Source: Gillisia mitskevichiae (lineage in GTDB: Bacteria > Bacteroidota > Bacteroidia > Flavobacteriales > Flavobacteriaceae). Taken from it: a stretch of 64,000 bases of DNA. Position 1 is the stretch's first letter. Each line of letters opens with the position of its first letter. The position numbers were made by a program, and so were the translations under genes. This document shows positions 1 through 8,971 of this stretch, one piece after another. Under the pieces are notes generated by a model that worked only from the letters and a program-made list of their open reading frames with translations, searched no databases and was not told where the DNA came from. The stretch is taken from positions 372,001 through 436,000 of the forward strand of contig NZ_RBLG01000002.1 in assembly GCF_003634585.1 (NCBI RefSeq), in the 5' to 3' direction.

Positions 1-8
1 GTTATTAA

Positions 9-425
<417 letters not shown>

Positions 426-475
426 TCACTGATTTATAGGCGATTTTAATTCTATAACTTTTAATTTCGCCAGCA

Positions 476-506
476 CAAATTTAAAGCCAAAACAATTCAT
501 AACCAA
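476..506 (-). promoter_or_regulatory. Bacteroidetes-type promoter for the ferredoxin gene
   Basis: Read on the minus strand there is TTG (504-506), a 20-base spacer and TAAATTTG (476-483), matching the TTG-N17-21-TAnnTTTG consensus of Bacteroidetes housekeeping promoters. It would give a leader of about 100 bases. That leader contains an inverted repeat, CTATAAATC (394-402) with GATTTATAG (431-439). Confidence 0.45.
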
Positions 507-515
507 ATAAGCCTT

Positions 516-1574
516 ATGTCAATCGAACTGCGAAAATCACATTTAATAGAACTCGGTAAGTTTTTAAACCAATTTCGAAGAAATGGGATAGAACAGAATG
601 AGGATGTAAAGAATAACGAGGAGTTTTTCGAAGAATTTAAAGAGCAAATAGAAAGAGCTATTCATCACAACGGATGGTTCACACCAGATAATATACTTTT
701 TGCACTGGAAGGCTGGAGCGATTCTCTTAATAGTTCCAATCTAGACAAGTGGCTAAAACCTTATAATTTTGATGCAGTAGAACCAAAAACCGTAGGTATT
801 ATTATGGCAGGGAACATTCCTTTGGTTGGTTTTCATGATTTTATTTCGGTTTTAATTGCAGGGCATAAAGTATTGGTAAAGCAATCTTCAAATGATATGA
901 AATTGTTACCTATCCTAGCGAATTACCTTATTTCTTTAGATTCAGATTATAAGAATAAAATAGAGTTCACAGAGAATAGAATGAATGATTTTGAAGCTAT
1001 AATTGCTACAGGTAGTAATAATACCTCCAGATATTTCGAATATTACTTTGCTAACAAGAAATCCATCATTAGAAAAAACAGAAATTCTGTTGCTATATTA
1101 ACAGGCAATGAAACTACTGAAGATCTGGTAGCTTTAGGTCACGATATTTTTAGATATTTTGGTTTAGGCTGTAGAAGTGTTTCTAAATTATACGTGCCAG
1201 AAGATTATGATATAGATGCTTTTTATAAGGCCCTAGCTCCATGGGCAAGCTTAATGGATCATGCAAAATATGCCAATAATTATGATTACAATAAGGCGGT
1301 CTATTTAATGAGTGAATTTAAAATGCTGGATAATGGATTCTTAGTATTAAAGGAAGATCAAAATTTTGGATCTCCTATTGCTACAGTTTTTTATGAAAAA
1401 TATTCCAATTTAGAAGCATTAAAAGCTACGATCAACAATAATAAAGAAAATCTACAATGTGTTGTTGCTAATAATTTTATGGAGTCAGAAATTCCTTTTG
1501 GAAAAACTCAATATCCACAATTATGGGATTACGCAGATAATATTGACACGTTAGAATTTCTAGAGAATATTTAA
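516..1574 (+). CDS. LuxC-type acyl-CoA reductase
   Basis: A 352-residue protein of the LuxC/acyl-CoA reductase family (aldehyde dehydrogenase superfamily), which reduces acyl-CoA or acyl thioesters to aldehyde with NADPH. Visible motifs are the nucleotide-binding stretch around residues 117-125 (VLVKQSS), the Gly-Ser-Asn-x-Thr turn at about 166-170, and the candidate nucleophile Cys219 in FGLGCRSVSKLYV. It is shorter than classical LuxC (about 480 residues). No luxA, luxB, luxD or luxE gene is nearby, so a role in luminescence is not suggested. It lies upstream of serC and serA on the same strand and diverges from a ferredoxin. The physiological substrate is unknown. Confidence 0.8.
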   Translation: MSIELRKSHLIELGKFLNQFRRNGIEQNEDVKNNEEFFEEFKEQIERAIHHNGWFTPDNILFALEGWSDSLNSSNLDKWLKPYNFDAVEPKTVGIIMAGNIPLVGFHDFISVLIAGHKVLVKQSSNDMKLLPILANYLISLDSDYKNKIEFTENRMNDFEAIIATGSNNTSRYFEYYFANKKSIIRKNRNSVAILTGNETTEDLVALGHDIFRYFGLGCRSVSKLYVPEDYDIDAFYKALAPWASLMDHAKYANNYDYNKAVYLMSEFKMLDNGFLVLKEDQNFGSPIATVFYEKYSNLEALKATINNNKENLQCVVANNFMESEIPFGKTQYPQLWDYADNIDTLEFLENI

Positions 1575-1707
1575 AAAATATTATTAGAGAAAACTCCTAA
1601 TAATGTCCGATTTTAAATTTTTTCTTGTGTTTCTAACACGCCAATTATACTTTTAATAACACAATTTCACAGGAACTTTTAGCATCTTTGTTACAAACTA
1701 CATTTTT

Positions 1708-2772
1708 ATGAAAAAACACAACTTTAGTGCAGGTCCATGTATTCTTCCGCAGGAAGTTTTTCAAGAAGCTTCACAAGCAGTTATAAACTTTAATAACACA
1801 GGCTTATCTATACTGGAGATCTCACATAGAAGCAAAGAATTTGTTGCTGTCATGGAAGATGCAAGACAGCTAGCATTGGAATTACTAGGCTTAGAAGGGA
1901 AAGGTTATAAAGCTCTTTTTTTGCAAGGAGGAGCAAGTATGGAGTTTTTAATGGTGGCATATAATCTTTTAGAGAAAAAAGCTGCTTATTTAAATACAGG
2001 AACTTGGTCTAGTAAAGCAATTAAAGAAGCTAAATTATTTGGAGAAGTTAATGTAGTCGCTTCTTCAGAAGATAAAAAATATAACTACATCCCTAAAGGA
2101 TATATGATCCCTACAGATGTAGATTATTTTCATTGCACGAGTAATAATACCATTTTCGGAACTCAAATGAAAGTTTTCCCAACTACTCCAAAACCAATGG
2201 TTTGTGATATGAGTAGTGATATTTTTTCTAGAGTACTAGATTTTTCAAAATTCGATTTAATCTATGCTGGGGCGCAGAAAAATATGGGACCAGCTGGAAC
2301 AACTCTAGTGATCGTTAAAGAAGATCTTTTAGGGAAAGTTACAAGACAGATACCTTCTATGTTAGATTATAAGGTGCACATAGAAAAAGATAGCATGTTT
2401 AATACACCTGCTGTTTATCCTGTATACGTATCTTATCTTACTTTGAAATGGTTAAAGGCCCAAGGCGGAATTAAAGCAATTGAAGAGAAGAACGAGAAGA
2501 AAGCAGCCTTACTTTATTCTGAAATAGATATTAATCCTTGTTTTAAAGGATACACCGCAACTGAAGATCGTTCTATCATGAATGCCACTTTTAACCTTAC
2601 AGATGAATCTTTAAAAGAAGATTTTGAGGCTATGTTAAAGGAGGCTGGAATAAACGGATTAAATGGTCATAGAAGTGTTGGAGGATATAGAGCTTCTATG
2701 TACAATGCGTTATCATTAGAAAGCGTTCAGGTTTTAGTGGACGTTATGAGTGATTTGGAAAGAAAAGCATAA
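1708..2772 (+). CDS. serC: Phosphoserine aminotransferase
   Basis: Converts 3-phosphohydroxypyruvate plus glutamate to phosphoserine in serine synthesis; it can also act in the pyridoxal phosphate pathway. The protein has 354 residues, normal for the family. The PLP lysine is K191 in the context YAGAQKNMGPAG, and D167 is the residue that would contact the cofactor pyridine nitrogen. The N-terminal NFSAGP motif and the C-terminal HRSVGGYRAS motif are intact. The ATG start follows a 133-base gap with a near-consensus -7 element (CATCTTTG). serA follows 50 bases downstream, so the two form a biosynthetic pair. Confidence 0.96.
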   Translation: MKKHNFSAGPCILPQEVFQEASQAVINFNNTGLSILEISHRSKEFVAVMEDARQLALELLGLEGKGYKALFLQGGASMEFLMVAYNLLEKKAAYLNTGTWSSKAIKEAKLFGEVNVVASSEDKKYNYIPKGYMIPTDVDYFHCTSNNTIFGTQMKVFPTTPKPMVCDMSSDIFSRVLDFSKFDLIYAGAQKNMGPAGTTLVIVKEDLLGKVTRQIPSMLDYKVHIEKDSMFNTPAVYPVYVSYLTLKWLKAQGGIKAIEEKNEKKAALLYSEIDINPCFKGYTATEDRSIMNATFNLTDESLKEDFEAMLKEAGINGLNGHRSVGGYRASMYNALSLESVQVLVDVMSDLERKA

Positions 2773-2822
2773 AATTATTTTAGCATAGTAAGCTACAAGA
2801 ATTTAAAAACAGAAAAGAAAGC

Positions 2823-3785
2823 ATGAAAATTTTAGCAAACGACGGGATTTCGAAAAGTGGTATAAAAGCACTGGAAAATGCCGGATTTGAAGTGATCTCT
2901 ACAAAAGTTGCTCAAGAGCAATTAGCGAATTTTATAAATGAAGTAAAGATAAACGTATTACTGGTTAGAAGTGCTACACAAGTAAGGAAGGAACTTATTG
3001 ACTCCTGCCCTAGCCTAAAAGTTATTGGTCGTGGTGGCGTTGGAATGGATAATATAGATGTTTCTTATGCTAAAAGTAAAGGTCTTAAAGTTATAAATAC
3101 TCCATCGGCAAGTTCAGGATCTGTGGCAGAATTAGTTTTTGCGCATCTTTTTGGAGGAGTAAGATATCTACATGATTCCAATAGAAATATGCCTCTTTCT
3201 GGAGATATTCACTTTAAAGACCTAAAGAAAAATTATTCTGCAGGAACAGAACTTAGAGGGAAAACGCTTGGGATTATTGGTTTAGGAAGAATAGGAAAAG
3301 AAGTAGCTAGACTGGCACTAGGAATAGGAATGAAAGTTATTGCCAGTGATGATAAAGTTGGTGAAATAGATATCACACTTAAGTTTTATAATGATCAGGT
3401 AGTAAATGTTCCTATTAAAACAGAACCAGTAGCAGATCTTATAAAACATTCAGATTTCATAACTATTCATGTTCCTGGACAGGTAAAGGCTATTTTAGGT
3501 AAGAAGGAATTTGAACAAATGAAGCATGGTGTTGGTATAATAAATACTTCTAGAGGTGGACTTATAAATGAGGAAGCTTTATTAGATGGCTTAGAGCATG
3601 GTAAAGTAGCATTCGCTGGATTGGATGTATATGAAAATGAGCCATCTCCCTCTATAAAGATCTTAATGAATGAAAGAATCTCCTTAACTCCGCATATTGG
3701 TGCTGCAACATTAGAAGCACAAGATAGAATAGGAATGGAGTTGGCAGAACAAATAATCGCACTTTTAAAGAGCGAAAAAGTCTAA
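2823..3785 (+). CDS. serA: D-3-phosphoglycerate dehydrogenase, short form without ACT domain
   Basis: An NAD-dependent D-2-hydroxyacid dehydrogenase of 320 residues. The Rossmann motif GLGRIG is at 153-158, and the catalytic triad is R244 (NTSRGG), E273 (YENEPSP) and H291 (LTPHIGAAT). It sits directly after serC, so oxidation of 3-phosphoglycerate to phosphohydroxypyruvate is the natural reading. It ends after the catalytic core and lacks the C-terminal ACT domain that gives serine feedback in the long SerA forms. A related hydroxyacid dehydrogenase specificity cannot be excluded from sequence alone, but the neighbour argues strongly for SerA. Confidence 0.88.
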   Translation: MKILANDGISKSGIKALENAGFEVISTKVAQEQLANFINEVKINVLLVRSATQVRKELIDSCPSLKVIGRGGVGMDNIDVSYAKSKGLKVINTPSASSGSVAELVFAHLFGGVRYLHDSNRNMPLSGDIHFKDLKKNYSAGTELRGKTLGIIGLGRIGKEVARLALGIGMKVIASDDKVGEIDITLKFYNDQVVNVPIKTEPVADLIKHSDFITIHVPGQVKAILGKKEFEQMKHGVGIINTSRGGLINEEALLDGLEHGKVAFAGLDVYENEPSPSIKILMNERISLTPHIGAATLEAQDRIGMELAEQIIALLKSEKV

Positions 3786-3805
3786 TAACTAGATCATACT
3801 AGAAT

Positions 3806-3850
3806 AATCCTTCAAAAATTATATATTTTAGAAGGATTTATTTTTTTTTG
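3806..3850 (+). terminator. Rho-independent terminator after serA
   Basis: Stem AATCCTTC (3806-3813) pairs with GAAGGATT (3831-3838), and the AT-rich loop can extend the pairing. A long T-run follows to about 3849. It closes the acyl-CoA reductase-serC-serA unit. Confidence 0.8.
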
Positions 3851-3912
3851 ATAAGCTCAAGCACCAAGATAAATGTTGTAAATTGAGTGTCTAATTTAAA
3901 AAAACGAAAATC

Positions 3913-4530
3913 ATGGCATCTATTTTAGATTTACTGAACACTTCTATGGGCGAAGATTTTATCGCAAAGGCTAGTGATAGTACTTCAGAAAATAAAGACA
4001 ATATTTCTGCAGCTCTAGGAATGGCATTACCTATTTTATTAGGAGCAATGCAGAAAAACATAAAAACAGATTCTGGTGCAGAAAGTTTAAACAACGCATT
4101 AAGTAGTAATAAACATGGTGATGCTTTATTGAGCAACCTAAAATCTGTTAATGCTACAGATATGTCTTCAGAAGGTGAAAAAATTCTAGGTCACTTATTA
4201 GGAGGGAAACAAGATATGGTAACTAAGACTATTGGAAGCACTTTAAACATGAAAGAATCCTCTGTGTCTAGTATTATAAAAATGGCAGCGCCTTTACTCA
4301 TGAGTATTTTGGCTAGTCAAAAAAGCAAAGAAAATGTTTCTTCCTCTGGTTTAGGTGGTTTATTGGAATCTGTTATGGGATCTTCAGGAGCTCATGATGC
4401 TTCTTTAATAGAAACATTACTGGATAAAGATGGGGATGGAAGTGTGATCGATGATGTTGCAGGAATGATCTTCGGCGGTAATAAAAAAGGTGGCGGTGGA
4501 TTGCTTGGCGGAATGTTAGGTGGAAAATAA
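3913..4530 (+). CDS. DUF937 (YidB-like) protein with EF-hand-like loop
   Basis: A 205-residue protein matching the DUF937 family, predicted to be mostly helical and without signal peptide. The N-terminal part carries the family's alanine/leucine-rich repeats. Residues 171-182 read like a calcium-binding loop (D171, D173, D175, G176, S177, D180/D181). The C-terminus is glycine-rich (about 188-205), ending in GGMLGGK. Function is unknown. It stands between a terminator and a lipoprotein gene 35 bases downstream, with which it may share a transcript. Confidence 0.75.
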   Translation: MASILDLLNTSMGEDFIAKASDSTSENKDNISAALGMALPILLGAMQKNIKTDSGAESLNNALSSNKHGDALLSNLKSVNATDMSSEGEKILGHLLGGKQDMVTKTIGSTLNMKESSVSSIIKMAAPLLMSILASQKSKENVSSSGLGGLLESVMGSSGAHDASLIETLLDKDGDGSVIDDVAGMIFGGNKKGGGGLLGGMLGGK

Positions 4531-4565
4531 AATAGGAATAATTTTTGTAGTTTTTAAATGAAAAA

Positions 4566-4994
4566 ATGAAAAATTTAATATACATATTTGTTTTAGGGCT
4601 TTTCATCTATAGTTGTAGCGCCACTAAGAACAGGGATTTCAATCAACAAGAAGTCACTGCAAATGCCAATGATACTGTTCGTATTGCAAATGACAGTTTG
4701 GAGTATGAAATAATCGTTATTGAACCTGGATTCAATTTATTCATTAATAGTATTGCAAGACCAAGAGGTTATTACACACAATCTTATCTTGAGAATAAGA
4801 ATAAATTCTTAGTTCAGGAATATAACAGCAGAGTTGCCCAGCCATTCTCCTATAATCCTAATTTATATATTCAAGAAATAAATTATGATAGTTCTGTAGA
4901 TTACGGCTACGAAGTTAATTATATGCTTTATAATTATTTTGTGTTTTTCTCTAGAGAATATAACCAACGTTTTTCTGTGTCTACACGAATATAA
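4566..4994 (+). CDS. Small lipoprotein, DUF6146-like
   Basis: 142 residues beginning with a lipoprotein signal peptide; the lipobox IYSC places the lipidated cysteine at C17. The mature part is rich in Tyr, Asn and Phe and contains a GYYTQSYLENKNKFLVQEYN-like segment that I associate with the Flavobacteria-restricted DUF6146 family. I know of no assigned function. The likely location is the periplasmic face of the outer or inner membrane. Confidence 0.65.
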   Translation: MKNLIYIFVLGLFIYSCSATKNRDFNQQEVTANANDTVRIANDSLEYEIIVIEPGFNLFINSIARPRGYYTQSYLENKNKFLVQEYNSRVAQPFSYNPNLYIQEINYDSSVDYGYEVNYMLYNYFVFFSREYNQRFSVSTRI

Positions 4995-5027
4995 GCTCAA
5001 GTTTTTTTTAATTGCACAGTGATGTGA

Positions 5028-5035
5028 TATATTTG
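5028..5035 (+). promoter_or_regulatory. -7 promoter element immediately before a start codon
   Basis: TATATTTG fits the Bacteroidetes -7 consensus TAnnTTTG exactly. It lies 4 bases before the ATG at 5040, so transcription would begin at or next to the start codon. No TTG sits at the expected spacing; the nearest is only 13 bases upstream, which weakens the call. Confidence 0.45.
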
Positions 5036-5039
5036 CAAA

Positions 5040-5348
5040 ATGAATAAGTTAAAAGAACGTTGGGGAATAGATTCTAATTTTCAACTAATTATTATTTTAT
5101 TGGTTTTTGCTATAACTGGGTCTTCTGCTACAAAATTAGCAGCGCCAGTATGTGAGTTCTTCGGAATATATCGCGAAACTTCGCCATGGTATATTTTCTG
5201 GAGTTTACGCATTCTTTTAATTTTTCCCATCTATCAAATATTACTAGTGCTTTTTGGATGGATCTTTGGCCAGTTTCAATTTTTCTGGACCTTTGAAAAG
5301 AAAATGCTTACTAGATTAGGCTTCGGGCGATATTTAAATCAAGAATAA
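5040..5348 (+). CDS. Small integral membrane protein, DUF6787-like
   Basis: 102 residues with hydrophobic segments at about 16-36, 48-62 and 62-80 and a basic N-terminus (KLKERWG). It resembles small Flavobacteria membrane proteins of the DUF6787 type, with an FFWTFEKKML motif near the C-terminus. No catalytic residues are apparent. It precedes the His/Cys-rich exported protein by one base and probably shares its transcript with the TonB receptor downstream. Confidence 0.6.
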   Translation: MNKLKERWGIDSNFQLIIILLVFAITGSSATKLAAPVCEFFGIYRETSPWYIFWSLRILLIFPIYQILLVLFGWIFGQFQFFWTFEKKMLTRLGFGRYLNQE

Positions 5349-5349
5349 T

Positions 5350-5673
5350 TTGAGTGCTATTCAGAAATATGGATTATTAGGATTAACACTTCTACTGTTA
5401 CTTCCCTCCTTTCTGAATTTTAGTCATGTCTTTGCCCACGATTTCAATTTTGCTTGTAGTGATCATAGTACTACTCATCTTCATCAATCTACCCTAGATT
5501 GTGAATTATGTGATTTCCATCCAAACCCGATAATTTCATTTCATTTTTTTAATTACGATCTAAATGAAATTTCATCGATAAATAAAAAGTTCTTTAATTA
5601 TTACGAATTTTTAAGTGATTACCAGAAACTATCATTTGAGCTTAGAGGCCCGCCTACTCCCAAACTTACATAG
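5350..5673 (+). CDS. Exported His/Cys-rich small protein upstream of TonB receptor
   Basis: 107 residues. The start must be the TTG at 5350 because no other Met codon exists in the frame. A hydrophobic segment (8-29) is followed by a cluster of possible metal ligands: H30, C36, H39, H43, H45, C51, C54 and H57. The TTG follows the previous stop codon by one base and the TonB receptor starts 60 bases later, indicating an operon. By position and composition it could bind or sense a transition metal at the envelope. That role is inference; I cannot place the protein in a named family. Confidence 0.6.
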   Translation: MSAIQKYGLLGLTLLLLLPSFLNFSHVFAHDFNFACSDHSTTHLHQSTLDCELCDFHPNPIISFHFFNYDLNEISSINKKFFNYYEFLSDYQKLSFELRGPPTPKLT

Positions 5674-5733
5674 AACATAGTTTTAGCAACATCTTTAAAT
5701 GTTGTGTTTTTATAATCTCTTAATTCTTAAAAA

Positions 5734-7944
5734 ATGATAAGATCATTCTTAAGTATACTATTTTTAATAGTGTGCACATCTGCATATTCACAAACTACCA
5801 TTCAAGGTAAACTTATAGACACCGAAACAAAGCAACCTATAATTGGGGGCAATATTTATATTTCAAAATTAGAAAAAGGAACCATCACCAATCTAGATGG
5901 AGATTTTCAACTTCATAATATTCCAGATGGAGAATTAAAAATAGTGATCTCCTTTATAGGCTATACAACCAAAACCATCAGTTTTAATGCTCCTTCTAAT
6001 GATCCATTAATAATTGAATTACAACCTACTGCTATAGAAATGGAGGCAGTAATTGTATCTACACCTTTTCATAAGTTGCAAAGTGAAAATGTAGTTAAGG
6101 TTGAAAGAGAATCTTTAGAAGACCTCAAAAAAACTGGGGCTGTTACTTTAGCTGAAGGAATTACACAGATTGCCGGGGTAGAAAGTATTACAACGGGAGC
6201 CGGAATTGGCAAACCTGTAATAAGAGGTTTAAGTGCAAACCGAGTATTGGTATATGCACAAGGAGTTAGATTAGAAAATCAGCAATTTGGAGATGAACAT
6301 GGCTTAGGAGTTAGTTCTAGTGGAGTGGAAAGTGTAGAGGTTATCAAAGGTCCTGCATCTTTGTTATACGGAAGTGATGCCCTTGGTGGAGTTTTATATT
6401 TGAATCCTGAGAAATATGCTCCAAAAGACAGTACAACGGTAGATGCAAGTTTAAATTATTTTACTAACTCTATTGGAACTGAAGCAAATTTGGGAATTAA
6501 AACATCTGGTGAAAATTGGAAATATTTAGTGCGAGGAAACTATGCCGCACACAGTGATTATGAAACTGGGGATGGGATCCGGGTTACAAACTCTCGTTTT
6601 GAAGAGAAAGATCTAAAAGCTGGAATAAGTTTTCAAGACACAAAATATAAGGGAGATTTTAGATATAACTATAATAATACGCATGCCGGGATTCCCGAGG
6701 AAATTGGAGAACAGTCAACTTCTAAAAGTACCATTTCACCATACCAGAAATTAGATAATCATATAGCGAGTTTAAGTAATAAATTATTCCTGCAAAATTC
6801 AAGCTTAGATTTAAAAGTGGGGTATCTTTTTAATAATAGGAAAGAGTTCGAAGAAGAATCTACAGATCCTGCTTTAGAAATGCATTTAGAGACCTTGAAC
6901 TACGATCTTAAATACAATGCACCAGTTTGGGGTAATTTTGAAACTATTTTTGGAGTTCAAGGTTTATTCCAAACCAATAAGAACTTTGGGGAGGAATTAT
7001 TGATTCCAGATGCCTCGATCCGTGATTTTGGAGTATTGGGAACTACACATTATCATTTAGAGAAATTAGATATTCAAGGTGGATTTAGATTCGACACTAG
7101 AAATATTAATACTAAGGAAAATGGTATTGCAGGAGATGTTGGATACTTCCAGCCTATAAATCGGGATTTTTCTAGCTACAATGGTTCCTTAGGTATCAAA
7201 TTTAATTTATTTAATAATGTAGTTACAAGAATTAATGCGGCTTCCGGATTTAGAGCTCCTAACCTGGCAGAACTTAGTTCTAATGGAATACATGAAGGAA
7301 CTAATAGATATGAAGTTGGAAATGTAGACCTGGAGAATGAACAGAATATTCAGTTAGATCTATCTTTAGAATACCGCAATGAGCATTTTGAACTTTTTGG
7401 AAATGCTTTTTATAACAAGATCAATCAATATATATTTATTGCTCCAACAGACGATTTAATTGAGGGAAATAGAGTGTTTATATATACTCAAGATGATGCC
7501 AAATTATATGGTGGAGAGGCTGGATTTCATTTACATCCGCACCCTATAGACTGGTTACATATAGAAAGTAGTTTAGAATTGGTAATTGGGGAAAAAGATA
7601 ATGGAGAAAGTCTCCCTCTTATTCCTGCAACTTCTTTCACTAATACATTAAGAGTTGAGTTAGATAAATTAAAAGGTTTTTCTAATAATTATTCGTTTGT
7701 AACTGTAAAAACTACAGGGGCGCAAAATAAGATAAGTGATTTTGAAACAAACACCAATGGCTATTCATTAGTAAATGCTGGAATTGGCGGAACTATATTT
7801 ATAGATAAATTACCTTTAGAAATAAGAATTAGCGGAAATAATCTCTTTAATAAAAATTACATTGCTCACCTTTCTCGTTTAAAAGCAGATGGAATCGCAA
7901 ATATGGGGAGAAATATCTCTTTTGATATTCAGACCACATTTTAA
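5734..7944 (+). CDS. TonB-dependent outer-membrane receptor, probable metal uptake
   Basis: 736 residues with a signal peptide (1-19, ending in AYSQ), a carboxypeptidase-regulatory-like beta domain (about 21-105), a TonB plug (about 115-230, with IRGLSANRVLVYAQGVRLEN and the conserved VIKGPASLLYGSDALGGV region) and a beta barrel ending in the typical aromatic residue (FDIQTTF). A His-rich loop, HLHPHPIDWLH, lies near residue 600. No SusD partner is present, so polysaccharide import is unlikely. The His/Cys-rich small gene in front and the His-rich loop suggest a metal or metallophore ligand. The substrate is not provable from sequence. Confidence 0.88.
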   Translation: MIRSFLSILFLIVCTSAYSQTTIQGKLIDTETKQPIIGGNIYISKLEKGTITNLDGDFQLHNIPDGELKIVISFIGYTTKTISFNAPSNDPLIIELQPTAIEMEAVIVSTPFHKLQSENVVKVERESLEDLKKTGAVTLAEGITQIAGVESITTGAGIGKPVIRGLSANRVLVYAQGVRLENQQFGDEHGLGVSSSGVESVEVIKGPASLLYGSDALGGVLYLNPEKYAPKDSTTVDASLNYFTNSIGTEANLGIKTSGENWKYLVRGNYAAHSDYETGDGIRVTNSRFEEKDLKAGISFQDTKYKGDFRYNYNNTHAGIPEEIGEQSTSKSTISPYQKLDNHIASLSNKLFLQNSSLDLKVGYLFNNRKEFEEESTDPALEMHLETLNYDLKYNAPVWGNFETIFGVQGLFQTNKNFGEELLIPDASIRDFGVLGTTHYHLEKLDIQGGFRFDTRNINTKENGIAGDVGYFQPINRDFSSYNGSLGIKFNLFNNVVTRINAASGFRAPNLAELSSNGIHEGTNRYEVGNVDLENEQNIQLDLSLEYRNEHFELFGNAFYNKINQYIFIAPTDDLIEGNRVFIYTQDDAKLYGGEAGFHLHPHPIDWLHIESSLELVIGEKDNGESLPLIPATSFTNTLRVELDKLKGFSNNYSFVTVKTTGAQNKISDFETNTNGYSLVNAGIGGTIFIDKLPLEIRISGNNLFNKNYIAHLSRLKADGIANMGRNISFDIQTTF

Positions 7945-7967
7945 ATAAAATAATCCTTTTATATAAG

Positions 7968-8005
7968 AAAAGCCTCCTGATTAATAATCAAGAGGCTTTT
8001 TATTT
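7968..8005. terminator. Bidirectional terminator between TonB receptor and convergent small gene
   Basis: AAAAGCCTC-C-TGA (7968-7980) pairs with TCA-A-GAGGCTTTT (7988-8000) around a 7-base loop with one mismatch. It is A-rich before and T-rich after, so it can work for both converging genes. Confidence 0.85.
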
Positions 8006-8025
8006 AAAATAAATTTAAAGTGTAT

Positions 8026-8331
8026 TTAAACAATTTCAGCTTCAATAATAATTTCATTTTCCATAGTTTCTTTTTTCCATACGAAAGTATATAACCACAT
8101 AAGGGTAAAAGAGGGTACGAAATCTGTAAATGGCAATATTTCCTCTATAAATACAAGGACAGAAGCTATTTTTCCTTTTTTTCCAGGATACATCTCAGAC
8201 ATCTGTTTTGCGGCATATGGAGCCCAAGCGATATCTAAAAAAGGACCAACTAATGGAATTGCCATGGTTGCCATACCCACCACATCATACATTAATCCCT
8301 TTATTAGTAATTTATTTTTTAAGGTCTTCAT
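8026..8331 (-). CDS. Small hydrophobic protein of unknown function
   Basis: 101 residues with two hydrophobic stretches (about 13-33 and 57-84), an amphipathic middle with KQMSEMYPGKKGK and an acidic tail (ENEIIIEAEIV). It looks like a small membrane-associated protein. It lies downstream of folE on the same strand, 45 bases away, and may be the last gene of the msrA-folE unit. I do not recognise a family. Confidence 0.55.
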   Translation of the reverse strand: MKTLKNKLLIKGLMYDVVGMATMAIPLVGPFLDIAWAPYAAKQMSEMYPGKKGKIASVLVFIEEILPFTDFVPSFTLMWLYTFVWKKETMENEIIIEAEIV

Positions 8332-8376
8332 CGGTTTTTAAATTTTATACTTGGAATAAAGCAAAAAAAATGCCAA

Positions 8377-8970
8377 TTATTTTAAATCCGAACTTATGAG
8401 TTTAAGGAACTCATTTCGTGTTTCAATTTGTTTGAATTGTCCTCTAAACCCAGAGGTGGTAGTAACACTGTTTTGTTTTTGAACTCCACGCATCATCATG
8501 CACATATGTTGCGCTTCAATTACAACCGCAACTCCTTGTGGCTGCAAGGTGTTATTTATGCATTCCAAAATATCATGTGTAAGGCGTTCCTGTACTTGCA
8601 GTCTTCTCGCGAATACATCTACCACTCTTGGCAATTTGCTTAAACCTACTATCTTTCCATTAGGGATGTAAGCAATATGCGCCTTACCAAAAAATGGCAA
8701 CATATGGTGCTCACATAAGGAATATACTTCTATATCCTTTACCACTACCATTTCGTCATAGCTTTCGCTAAACATGGCATCATTCAAAATTTTCACTGGA
8801 TCTGCATCGTATCCCTGAGTTAGAAACTGCATTGCTTTTGCAGCCCTCTCTGGAGTTTTAAGAATCCCTTCACGTGAAGTATCCTCCCCTAATCCGTGGA
8901 TGATTTGTTTGAAGTTATTGGTAAGATCTTCAGTAACTTCTTCGTTATATTCTTCAAAAAATTGATACAT
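8377..8970 (-). CDS. folE: GTP cyclohydrolase I
   Basis: Converts GTP to dihydroneopterin triphosphate, the first step to folate and pterins. 197 residues. Zinc ligands C86, H89 (in [10 protein letters not shown]) and C157 (in QHMCMMMRG) are all present, as are the signature segments [17 protein letters not shown] and QERLT. This is a canonical zinc-dependent type IA enzyme. It starts one base after the msrA stop on the same strand, so the two are co-transcribed. The N-terminal extension is short relative to many homologues, but the core is complete. Confidence 0.96.
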   Translation of the reverse strand: MYQFFEEYNEEVTEDLTNNFKQIIHGLGEDTSREGILKTPERAAKAMQFLTQGYDADPVKILNDAMFSESYDEMVVVKDIEVYSLCEHHMLPFFGKAHIAYIPNGKIVGLSKLPRVVDVFARRLQVQERLTHDILECINNTLQPQGVAVVIEAQHMCMMMRGVQKQNSVTTTSGFRGQFKQIETRNEFLKLISSDLK

Positions 8971-8971
8971 A

